From contig JAJFHR010000332.1 in NCBI GenBank assembly GCA_021775515.1, forward strand, positions 1 through 5,339: a stretch of 5,339 nt of DNA. The letters are read 5' to 3'. The translations under genes and the position numbers were made by a program. Shown one piece after another: positions 1 through 5,339 of the stretch (positions are counted from its first letter, which is position 1; the number at the start of each line of letters is the position of its first letter). The notes under the pieces are model-generated. The model did not search any database. It was given only the letters and a program-made list of their open reading frames with translations, and was not told where the DNA came from. Source of the stretch: Hyphomicrobiales bacterium (GTDB taxonomy: Bacteria; Pseudomonadota; Alphaproteobacteria; Rhizobiales; JAJFHR01).

Positions 1-615
1 TCCCATTTAAGTGTGCATGGGGCTGAACCACAGGCCGACCAACAATCAGCCTTAACCAACCTGCGGCCCTCGCCGTTGCAGACCCCACCTGATGAGCGGT
101 ATTTGCGCGGGCGGTTGATACACAAATTACTTGAATATGCGCCGGGTGCCGTACCTGACACCTATGCGGAGTTCTGCCGGAATTTTTTACAAAGATCAGC
201 ACCGTCATTTACCCCGGAAACCCGGGACAGCATGACCCGCGAAGTGTTGAGGGTGATAGAAAATTCTGAGTTTTCACCACTTTTTGACAGTCACGGCCTA
301 AGCGAGGTTCCAATTGTCGGGCAGGTGCATGTGGCACCTGAAAATAAAATGGTCAAAGTATTGGGACGCATTGACCGCCTCATCATAAAATCGGGTGAGG
401 TTCTTGCAATTGATTTCAAGACCGACCGAACGATTGCCGCTGGTCCCGAGGCAATACCCCCAGCCTACAAGAAGCAAATGGCGCTCTACAGGCATTTGCT
501 GGCACAGGTTTTTCCTGACCGGAATATCAGATGCCAATTGTTCTGGACGGCGGGACCAACGTTGATGGAACTTCCCGAGGAAATTCTTAAATCAGCTCTT
601 CAGGTTTCGGGCTAA
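1..615 (+). CDS. addA: Double-strand break repair helicase-nuclease AddA, C-terminal part (5' truncated by window)
   Basis: This is the nuclease end of AddA, the helicase-nuclease subunit that with AddB resects DNA double-strand breaks for RecA-dependent repair in the cytoplasm. The frame is open from base 1, so the GTG at 13 is not a real start; 204 residues are visible of a protein that is usually over 1,100 residues, and the helicase domains lie outside. Visible RecB-family nuclease motifs, in order: GRLIH with the conserved His (codon 121-123), GRID with its metal-binding Asp (373-375), DFK of the PD-(D/E)XK core (Asp 412-414, Lys 418-420), and the QxxxY motif (Gln 475-477, Tyr 487-489). 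All catalytic positions are intact, so the nuclease should be active. I prefer AddA to RecB because addA next to trxA is a familiar alphaproteobacterial order; that choice is inference. addB would be expected upstream. Confidence 0.88.
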   Translation, partial: SHLSVHGAEPQADQQSALTNLRPSPLQTPPDERYLRGRLIHKLLEYAPGAVPDTYAEFCRNFLQRSAPSFTPETRDSMTREVLRVIENSEFSPLFDSHGLSEVPIVGQVHVAPENKMVKVLGRIDRLIIKSGEVLAIDFKTDRTIAAGPEAIPPAYKKQMALYRHLLAQVFPDRNIRCQLFWTAGPTLMELPEEILKSALQVSG

Positions 616-673
616 TTCTGTTCATATGATAAGGCGCGACAAAGGCCGTGGTAAAATTACCGTGTTGAGCATC

Positions 674-702
674 TTGACGAGTCTCGCCACCATCACTAGG
701 TT
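674..702 (+). promoter_or_regulatory. Possible sigma70-type promoter for trxA
   Basis: TTGACG at 674-679 matches five of six bases of the -35 consensus. It is followed after 17 bases by TAGGTT at 697-702, which keeps the three most conserved -10 bases (TA...T). It lies in the 143-base gap between addA and trxA and would give a leader of roughly 50 bases. A GAGTC site at 679-683, the GANTC sequence methylated by CcrM in many alphaproteobacteria, touches the -35 box. The call rests on pattern matching only; trxA could also be read through from addA. Confidence 0.35.
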
Positions 703-721
703 TGCTTCACGTTATATCACC

Positions 722-739
722 CCGTCACCAGTGTGACGG
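722..739 (+). other. 7-bp inverted repeat in the trxA leader
   Basis: CCGTCAC at 722-728 and GTGACGG at 733-739 are perfect inverted repeats separated by the four bases CAGT. The second arm ends 6 bases before the trxA Shine-Dalgarno sequence. As RNA it would form a GC-rich 7-bp stem with a tetraloop; as DNA it could be a protein-binding dyad. No T-run follows, so it is not a classical terminator of addA. Its function is unknown. Confidence 0.4.
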
Positions 740-745
740 CAGCCC

Positions 746-750
746 AGAGG
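746..750 (+). promoter_or_regulatory. Shine-Dalgarno sequence that fixes the trxA start
   Basis: AGAGG lies 8 bases before the ATG at 759. It selects this start over an in-frame TTG at 702, which would add 19 residues not expected in a thioredoxin. Confidence 0.7.
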
Positions 751-758
751 TTTATATT

Positions 759-1079
759 ATGACAACAACACATGTGACTGATTCATCATTCGAGCAGGAT
801 GTTCTTGGGTCTTCGGAGCCCGTAGTCGTTGATTTCTGGGCGGAATGGTGCGGTCCCTGCAAACAGATTGGCCCCGCTCTAGAAGAGATTTCGACGGAAA
901 TGGATGGCCGCGTTAAAGTCACCAAGATCAATATTGATGAAAACCCCAGTATTCCGTCTAAATACGGAATTCGCGGCATACCGACGTTGATGTTGTTCAA
1001 AAACGGTGAAGTTGCTGCGACAAAAGTCGGCGCTTTGCCCAAGGGTAAAATTCTCGAATGGATTGAGCAGTCTATTTAA
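759..1079 (+). CDS. trxA: Thioredoxin 1
   Basis: A small cytoplasmic disulfide reductase that takes electrons from thioredoxin reductase (NADPH) and reduces protein disulfides, for example in ribonucleotide reductase and peroxiredoxins. The 106-residue length is typical of single-domain thioredoxin. The active site W30-C31-G32-P33-C34 is complete, within the family sequence DFWAEWCGPC; D25 matches the buried aspartate of E. coli thioredoxin (D26), and P75 in GIPT is the cis-proline facing the active site. There is no signal peptide or membrane segment, so it is not a secreted thioredoxin-like protein. The ATG at 759 is chosen because AGAGG stands 8 bases upstream and because the protein then begins at the normal family position. 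It lies 143 bases after addA on the same strand and converges on folC with 23 bases between stop codons. Confidence 0.95.
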   Translation: MTTTHVTDSSFEQDVLGSSEPVVVDFWAEWCGPCKQIGPALEEISTEMDGRVKVTKINIDENPSIPSKYGIRGIPTLMLFKNGEVAATKVGALPKGKILEWIEQSI

Positions 1080-1102
1080 GGCCGATTTTGTAGCTTTAAT
1101 TG

Positions 1103-2428
1103 TTATTCTGCGGCCGTATCGCCGCGATGCAACTTCAAAGCATTTCCGGCCAGATACAAAGATCCACAAATTAATATGCGCTGATCGCTGAGATTGGTCG
1201 ATGACGCCATTTTCAACGCCTGCTCCAGATTTGCCGCAGGCGTGGTCGTAAAGCCCTGCTGAACCGCGATTGAGGCGATATCCTCAGCGCTCACTGCATT
1301 AGCCTCGCCCGGTATCTGAACCGTAATAATTTGCTCACACAGGCCTTTAAAGGGTGCGAGATATTGCGCAATATCCTTGGTGTTCAACATGCCTAAAATC
1401 AGCACGACGGGCTTAGGCACACGATCCTCGAGATCGGCGAGCGCCGAGGCAACCGCCCTGGCCGCATGTGGGTTGTGGCCGCCATCCAGCCAAATCTCGG
1501 TAGTCTCACCGGTAAAGCCATGAAGGGCGCCAATTTCAAGCCTTTCCAGCCGAGCCGGCCACCTGGTATTTCGCAGCCCGGTTTCAATATGGGCGGGCGT
1601 TAGTGGCGGAAAACCCAGCGCCCGCAAGGCAGCAATGGCCGTTCCGGCATTGTCAATTTGATGCCGCCCGGCAAGACGCGGCAACGGCAGATCCAAAAGA
1701 CCGGCGTCATCCTGGTAAACCAAACGGCCATGCTGTTCAAAAGCCTGCCAGTCCTGATTGAATATTAACAGCGGGCTGTGTGTGTTTTGAGCCACCTGTT
1801 CGATGACTTTCAGCGCAGCCTCTTTTTGCGGGCCAACGATGCACGGCACGTCACGTTTTAAAATTCCGGCTTTTTCTCCAGCGATCTCTTCCAGGGTATC
1901 GCCGAGATATTGCTGATGATCAATGTCGATTGAGGTTAGAACGCTCAAGGCCGGTTGTTTTACCACGTTCGTGGCATCCAACCGGCCGCCAAGCCCGGTT
2001 TCGAGCAGCAAAAAATCAGCTTCCAGCCGCGAAAACGCCAGGAAGGCTGCTGCGGTGGTAATTTCAAAAAAAGTGATCTGCGCCCCTTTATTTGCCGCTT
2101 CACACTCTTCCAGCAGGTCTGAAAGCCGGGTTTCTTCGATATGCTGGCTTTTACCGGGTTCCTGGCTCAATCGAATGCGCTCATGAAAGCGCACGAGATG
2201 AGGAGACGTATAGGTTTGAACGCGCGCACCCGCTGCCTCCAGGCTTGTGCGCATATAACTGAGAACAGAACCCTTGCCGTTGGTTCCAGCAAAGTGAATG
2301 ACCGGGGCCAGATGCTCTTCAGGATTTCCCAGAGCGTCAAGTAATCGCTGCAAACGATCAAGTGATAAGTCTATGACCTTCGGGTGCAAGGCCAGCAGCC
2401 GTGCTAATATATCATCGCTGAGAGCCAT
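1103..2428 (-). CDS. folC: Bifunctional folylpolyglutamate synthase / dihydrofolate synthase
   Basis: An ATP-dependent ligase of the Mur ligase family. It joins glutamate to dihydropteroate to make dihydrofolate and adds further glutamates to reduced folates, which keeps them in the cell. The 441 residues match the usual bacterial length. Visible motifs: the P-loop G48-TNGKG-S54; TSPHL at 74-78; FFEITTAAAF at 120-129; LETGLGGRLDATN at 142-154; DIDH at 168-171; GEKAGI at 184-189, whose K187 corresponds to the carbamylated lysine of the family; and LDGGHNP at 314-320, opening the C-terminal glutamate-ligase domain, followed by LILGMLNTKD and CGSLYLAGN. All conserved sites appear intact. It follows accD after 54 bases and is the last gene of the minus-strand array. 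The bifunctional name is by family; the dihydrofolate synthase activity cannot be proved from sequence alone. Confidence 0.94.
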   Translation of the reverse strand: MALSDDILARLLALHPKVIDLSLDRLQRLLDALGNPEEHLAPVIHFAGTNGKGSVLSYMRTSLEAAGARVQTYTSPHLVRFHERIRLSQEPGKSQHIEETRLSDLLEECEAANKGAQITFFEITTAAAFLAFSRLEADFLLLETGLGGRLDATNVVKQPALSVLTSIDIDHQQYLGDTLEEIAGEKAGILKRDVPCIVGPQKEAALKVIEQVAQNTHSPLLIFNQDWQAFEQHGRLVYQDDAGLLDLPLPRLAGRHQIDNAGTAIAALRALGFPPLTPAHIETGLRNTRWPARLERLEIGALHGFTGETTEIWLDGGHNPHAARAVASALADLEDRVPKPVVLILGMLNTKDIAQYLAPFKGLCEQIITVQIPGEANAVSAEDIASIAVQQGFTTTPAANLEQALKMASSTNLSDQRILICGSLYLAGNALKLHRGDTAAE

Positions 2429-2434
2429 GGAGGG

Positions 2435-2440
2435 CCTTTT
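2435..2440 (-). promoter_or_regulatory. Weak Shine-Dalgarno sequence of folC
   Basis: Read on the minus strand, AAAAGG ends 6 bases before the folC ATG. Only AGG matches the consensus, and the bases between it and the ATG (CCCTCC) resemble the 16S anti-Shine-Dalgarno sequence rather than a ribosome-binding site. This suggests modest translation initiation, possibly aided by ribosomes finishing accD. That is inference. Confidence 0.4.
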
Positions 2441-2457
2441 TTGTGGTTTGTGAACTG

Positions 2458-2484
2458 CCTTGAGAACATCAAGGTATTGATGTT
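2458..2484 (-). other. Two overlapping, mutually exclusive inverted repeats between accD and folC
   Basis: First repeat: AACATCAA (2465-2472) and TTGATGTT (2477-2484) are perfect 8-bp arms around a 4-base loop, and the stem takes in two bases of the accD stop codon. Second repeat: CCTTGA (2458-2463) and TCAAGG (2469-2474) are perfect 6-bp arms around a 5-base loop. They share bases, so an RNA could form only one at a time. Neither is followed by a T-run on the minus strand, so neither is a standard intrinsic terminator. They could protect the accD 3' end or modulate passage into folC, or be chance. Confidence 0.4.
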
Positions 2485-3589
2485 ATGCCGGTTCCGGCGC
2501 CGCCCCGTTATCCGCTACACCTAGATCTGGGCTGGCCGTTTTCGCCGGTTTGCTTTTACGCACCGGTTTTGTATCTGTCTCGCGGGCATCAACCAATTCG
2601 GCTGCAAGTAGTTCCTCTTCATCGTCGCTCGCGTCTTTCACCGGTTGCTCGGACACATTAGCAACCTCTTCTGCTTCATCGCTGCTCTCCGCATCAGCCG
2701 CGCCCAGCAGCGGTGCTTGGGTTAATTCATCAGCAATTGCCGGGGATTTTGTCAGTAGACGAACAAGACGGCTCAGAGTATCGCGCAGATCGTGGCGGTG
2801 AACCACCATATCAACCATGCCGTGCTCATAGAGAAATTCCGACCGCTGGAAGCCATCGGGTAATTTCTCCCGGATAGTCTGTTCAATAACCCGGGGACCG
2901 GCAAAGCCGACAAGCGCACCGGGTTCAGCAATATGGACGTCACCAAGCATGGCATAAGAGGCCGTAACGCCGCCGGTTGTCGGATTGGTTAACACGACGA
3001 TGTAGGGCAGGCGTGCTTCGCGCAACCTTTGAACGGCAACGGTTGTGCGCGGCATTTGCATGAGCGATAAAATACCTTCCTGCATGCGCGCTCCCCCGGC
3101 AGCGGCAAACAAGATAAGCGGGCAGGAATTAGCGACCGCTGTTTCCATGGCGGTGACAACGGCTTCACCCGCCGCCATGCCTAAAGATCCGCCCATGAAA
3201 GAAAAATCCTGAACCGCGGCAACAACTTCTATGCCTTCAAGATTGCCTTTAGCAACTGATACCGCATCCTTAAGCCCGGTTTTGCTGCGCGCGTCCTTTA
3301 AGCGATCTGTGTAACGTTTTTCATCGCGGAATTTGAGTGGATCCAGAGGCACTTCCGGCGTGTCAATTTTTTCATAATCGCCGTCATCAAAAAGATGCTT
3401 CATCCGCTCTACGGAGGGCATGCGCATATGAAATCCGCTGCCGGGAATAACAAACTGATTGGCCTCGAGATCGCGATGGAACACCATCTGGCCGGTATCG
3501 GGACATTTGATCCACTTATTGTCAGGCACATCGCGGGTGCGCAAAAGCCCCTTAATTTTGGGTCTGACGACGTTTTTGATCCAATTCAC
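2483..3589 (-). CDS. accD: Acetyl-CoA carboxylase carboxyltransferase subunit beta
   Basis: With AccA it forms the carboxyltransferase that moves CO2 from biotin on AccB to acetyl-CoA, giving malonyl-CoA for fatty acid synthesis. The start is GTG (3587-3589), supported by GGAGAG 7 bases upstream and by the family-typical N-terminus MNWIKNVVRPKIK. Residues 25-57 align with the E. coli AccD zinc ribbon, but only C29 of the four cysteines remains; the others are T32, I48 and S51. The crotonase-like core at about 85-283 is well conserved, with FMGGSLGMAAGEA (131-143), AAGGARMQEGILSLMQ (163-178) and NPTTGGVTASYAMLGD (202-217). From about residue 285 an ~80-residue tail follows, first acidic (SSDEAEE, SDDEEE) then with a short basic patch (KPVRKSKPAK), probably disordered. 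Family members I know of mostly end near 285-305 residues, so this tail is unusual. It follows trpA after 60 bases. Confidence 0.95.
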   Translation of the reverse strand: MNWIKNVVRPKIKGLLRTRDVPDNKWIKCPDTGQMVFHRDLEANQFVIPGSGFHMRMPSVERMKHLFDDGDYEKIDTPEVPLDPLKFRDEKRYTDRLKDARSKTGLKDAVSVAKGNLEGIEVVAAVQDFSFMGGSLGMAAGEAVVTAMETAVANSCPLILFAAAGGARMQEGILSLMQMPRTTVAVQRLREARLPYIVVLTNPTTGGVTASYAMLGDVHIAEPGALVGFAGPRVIEQTIREKLPDGFQRSEFLYEHGMVDMVVHRHDLRDTLSRLVRLLTKSPAIADELTQAPLLGAADAESSDEAEEVANVSEQPVKDASDDEEELLAAELVDARETDTKPVRKSKPAKTASPDLGVADNGAAPEPA

Positions 3590-3596
3590 TCTTTGG

Positions 3597-3602
3597 CTCT
3601 CC
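3597..3602 (-). promoter_or_regulatory. Shine-Dalgarno sequence supporting the GTG start of accD
   Basis: Read on the minus strand, GGAGAG lies 7 bases before the GTG at 3589. It is the reason for accepting the non-ATG start. A second purine stretch, GGGAGG (3608-3613), lies 18 bases from the start and is one arm of an inverted repeat. Confidence 0.65.
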
Positions 3603-3607
3603 GCTTG

Positions 3608-3629
3608 CCTCCCAAAACGGATCGGGAGG
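3608..3629 (-). other. 6-bp GC-rich inverted repeat in the trpA-accD gap
   Basis: CCTCCC and GGGAGG are perfect inverted arms (3608-3613 and 3624-3629) around a 10-base loop. In the minus-strand transcript the CCTCCC arm comes first and the GGGAGG arm lies just upstream of the accD Shine-Dalgarno sequence. No T-run follows, so it is not a clear terminator. It could sequester a Shine-Dalgarno-like standby site; this is inference. Confidence 0.35.
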
Positions 3630-3649
3630 ATGCTCTAAGGTTCCTAGGA

Positions 3650-4501
3650 CTATGTGGCGCGTGCAATGCCATGTTTCAAGTTTCGCACAAGCGATAGAAC
3701 GGTGTCTACAGTTGATGCGCTGGCCTGTTCATCATGAGTTAAAGTCTCTTTTAACGTACTCACCAGGGCTGTACCAACCGCAACACCGTCAGCCTGTGCA
3801 GAAATTGCAGCGGCCTGCTGAGGAGTTCGCACGCCAAATCCGGCTACAACCGGCAAATCAGTGTGGTTTTTAAGCCGCCCGATAGCTGAACCAACCACAT
3901 TTACATCCGGTGCCGCCGTACCGGTGACGCCGGTAATGGAGACGTAATAAACAAAACCGCTGGTATTCGTTAAAACTTTTGGCAGCCGTTTATCGTCAGT
4001 TGTCGGTGTGGCCAGCCGAATAAAATTTAATCCGGCCTTTAAGGCCGGGATGCACAGTTCGTCATCTTCTTCTGGTGGCAAATCAACAATGATAAGGCCA
4101 TCAACCCCGGCAGACAGGGCATCTTCAATGAAGCGGTCGCATCCATAGATATAAATCGGATTATAATACCCCATGAGCACGATTGGGGTTTCCGGTTCTT
4201 TGTTTCTGAATTCCCGCACCATCGCCAAGGTTTTGATCATCGTCTGACCACCCTTGAGCGCCCGTAAAGATGAAGCTTGTATGGCCGGTCCGTCCGCCAT
4301 CGGGTCGGTAAACGGCATGCCGATTTCAATAACGTCGGCGCCTGCTTCAGGCAGTTCGGAAAGAATTCTCAGACTGGTTTCATAATCGGGATCACCCGCC
4401 GTTAAAAATGGCACCAGAGCTTTTTCACCGGCAGCTTTCAGGCTGTCGAAACGCTGCTTGATGCGGGTTTTGCCTTGGTTGTTTTCGCTAGGATTTTCCA
4501 T
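3650..4501 (-). CDS. trpA: Tryptophan synthase alpha subunit
   Basis: Cleaves indole-3-glycerol phosphate to indole and glyceraldehyde 3-phosphate, passing indole through a tunnel to TrpB in the alpha2-beta2 complex. It is a TIM barrel of 283 residues, slightly longer than the usual ~270. The catalytic residues are present: E59 in DVIEIG (E. coli E49) and D70 in TDPMADGP (E. coli D60). Y185 lies where E. coli Y175 is, ITGVTG (189-194) is the mobile loop 6 region, and GFGV (221-224) and AVGTALV (241-247) match the phosphate-binding part. About ten polar residues (ENPSENNQG) precede the usual TRI...RF beginning; no alternative start codon is available further in, so the ATG at 4501 is kept. It starts 3 bases after the trpB stop. 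The nearest purine-rich stretch, GGGAG, is 14 bases upstream, which is too far to be strong, so translational coupling to trpB is likely. Confidence 0.95.
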   Translation of the reverse strand: MENPSENNQGKTRIKQRFDSLKAAGEKALVPFLTAGDPDYETSLRILSELPEAGADVIEIGMPFTDPMADGPAIQASSLRALKGGQTMIKTLAMVREFRNKEPETPIVLMGYYNPIYIYGCDRFIEDALSAGVDGLIIVDLPPEEDDELCIPALKAGLNFIRLATPTTDDKRLPKVLTNTSGFVYYVSITGVTGTAAPDVNVVGSAIGRLKNHTDLPVVAGFGVRTPQQAAAISAQADGVAVGTALVSTLKETLTHDEQASASTVDTVLSLVRNLKHGIARAT

Positions 4502-4504
4502 CGA

Positions 4505-5339
4505 CTAAATTTCAACTCCCAGATGTTCGGCCACTGCAAAAACATCCTTATCGCCGCGACCGCACATATTCATGATGATGAGATGATCCTTGGGCAACTC
4601 AGGTGCCATGCGGGTAATATAGGCGAGCGCATGCGAGGGCTCAAGCGCGGGAATAATGCCCTCAAGTTTGGTACAAAGTTGAAACGCCACTAAAGCTTCT
4701 TTATCAGTGGCAGACACGTAGTTGACCCTGTTGGTCTCTTTGAGCCAGGAATGTTCGGGCCCGATGCCGGGATAATCCAGGCCGGCTGAAATTGAGTGGG
4801 CTTCTTTAATCTGGCCATCATCATCCTGCAGAAGATAGGTGCGGTTACCATGTAAAACTCCTGGCTTGCCACCGGTTAAAGAGGCTGCGTGTTTTGGCGT
4901 ATCAAGGCCCAATCCAGCTGCTTCAACCCCATACATCGACACCGACATGTCATCTAAGAAATCATAAAACAACCCGATCGCATTGGAACCGCCGCCGATA
5001 CAGGCCACCAGTGAATCAGGCAAACGGCCTTCCGCCGCCATCATCTGCTCCTTGGCTTCCTTGCCAATCACTGATTGAAAATCACGAACCATCGCTGGAT
5101 AGGGATGGGGACCCGCTGCCGTGCCGATGATATAAAACGTATCTTCCACATGAGCGACCCAGTCTCGCAGCGCTTCATTCATGGCGTCTTTCAGCGTTCC
5201 GGTGCCCGACGTAACGGGCACAATTTCAGCACCTAACAAGCGCATGCGGAAGACGTTGGGTTTTTGCCTCTCGATATCTGTCGCTCCCATGTAAACCACA
5301 CAAGGCAGACCGAAACGGGCGGCAACGGTAGCCACCGCC
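4505..5339 (-). CDS. trpB: Tryptophan synthase beta subunit, C-terminal two thirds (5' end outside window)
   Basis: A pyridoxal phosphate enzyme that condenses indole from TrpA with L-serine to give L-tryptophan. The frame is open to the window edge; about 277 residues are visible of a usual ~400, and the PLP lysine and catalytic glutamate lie upstream, outside the window. Counting from the GTG codon at 5335: GGGSNA at 114-119 binds the PLP phosphate; GVEAAG at 136-141 contains the glutamate near the cofactor ring; SAGLDYPGIGPEHSWL at 183-198 is the family signature for the beta subunit; and CGRGDKD at 258-264 is the C-terminal motif. In that motif Cys stands where E. coli has Ser377, which contacts the PLP ring nitrogen; from memory, Cys is also found there in other TrpB proteins. 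The GTG at 5335 is an internal valine, not a start. It stops 3 bases before trpA. Confidence 0.95.
   Translation of the reverse strand, partial: AVATVAARFGLPCVVYMGATDIERQKPNVFRMRLLGAEIVPVTSGTGTLKDAMNEALRDWVAHVEDTFYIIGTAAGPHPYPAMVRDFQSVIGKEAKEQMMAAEGRLPDSLVACIGGGSNAIGLFYDFLDDMSVSMYGVEAAGLGLDTPKHAASLTGGKPGVLHGNRTYLLQDDDGQIKEAHSISAGLDYPGIGPEHSWLKETNRVNYVSATDKEALVAFQLCTKLEGIIPALEPSHALAYITRMAPELPKDHLIIMNMCGRGDKDVFAVAEHLGVEI

Noticed and set aside
13..15. GTG as a start codon for a short 200-residue protein.
   Set aside because: The frame is open to base 1 and the encoded domain is the C-terminal nuclease of AddA, so the gene is cut by the window edge.
650..661. GGTAA-AA-TTACC palindrome after addA.
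   Set aside because: Five-bp arms with a 2-base centre cannot form a good RNA hairpin, and no T-run follows; likely chance.
702..758. In-frame upstream extension of trxA from a TTG codon.
   Set aside because: It adds 19 residues with no thioredoxin similarity, runs through the leader hairpin, and ignores the well-placed AGAGG before the ATG at 759.
1110..1125. GCGGC/GCCGC stem near the folC end as a terminator.
   Set aside because: The stem is only 5 bp, lies within coding sequence and has no T-run on either strand.
1923..2361. Several plus- and minus-strand open frames inside folC.
   Set aside because: They overlap a complete, motif-rich folC in other frames and show no recognisable domain or ribosome-binding site.
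2550..2801. Plus-strand open frame giving a Ser-rich 83-residue product.
   Set aside because: It is antisense to the low-complexity accD tail; the Ser/Ala richness simply mirrors the Glu, Asp and Ala codons of that tail.
1..5339. A mobile element, CRISPR array, defence system, tRNA or other RNA gene.
   Set aside because: No long direct or inverted repeats, transposase or integrase, repeat-spacer pattern or tRNA-like sequence was seen; nearly all bases are in recognised core genes.

Overview
The window is ordinary chromosomal core-genome DNA, most likely from an alphaproteobacterium. The main reasons are the gene order (addA end, trxA, then folC, accD, trpA and trpB on the opposite strand), an AddA-type rather than RecB-type repair nuclease, and an AccD whose N-terminal zinc ribbon has decayed to the pattern I remember from rhizobial and related AccD proteins. 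I cannot assign a genus from this sequence alone.

Left part, plus strand (1-1079). The window opens inside the last ~200 codons of addA, the nuclease end of the double-strand-break repair helicase AddA. A 143-base gap follows, carrying a plausible promoter and a 7-bp hairpin. Next is trxA, a complete thioredoxin with a WCGPC active site. trxA and folC converge with only 23 bases between their stop codons.

Right part, minus strand (1103-5339, read right to left). This is a compact array of trpB (5' end outside the window), trpA, accD and folC. trpB and trpA are 3 bases apart and are almost certainly translationally coupled; together they make tryptophan synthase. accD follows after 60 bases and starts with GTG; it encodes the beta subunit of acetyl-CoA carboxyltransferase. 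folC follows after 54 bases and encodes folylpolyglutamate/dihydrofolate synthase. The spacing suggests co-transcription, linking the end of tryptophan synthesis, the first committed step of fatty acid synthesis and folate retention. No promoter is evident between these four genes, so the main one is probably upstream of trpB, outside the window.

I found no mobile element, CRISPR array, RNA gene, phage gene or new system. Coding sequence fills nearly everything. The items worth a second look are modest: the loss of three of four zinc-ribbon cysteines in AccD, an ~80-residue charged low-complexity tail on AccD, and short inverted repeats in three intergenic gaps (trxA leader, trpA-accD, accD-folC).
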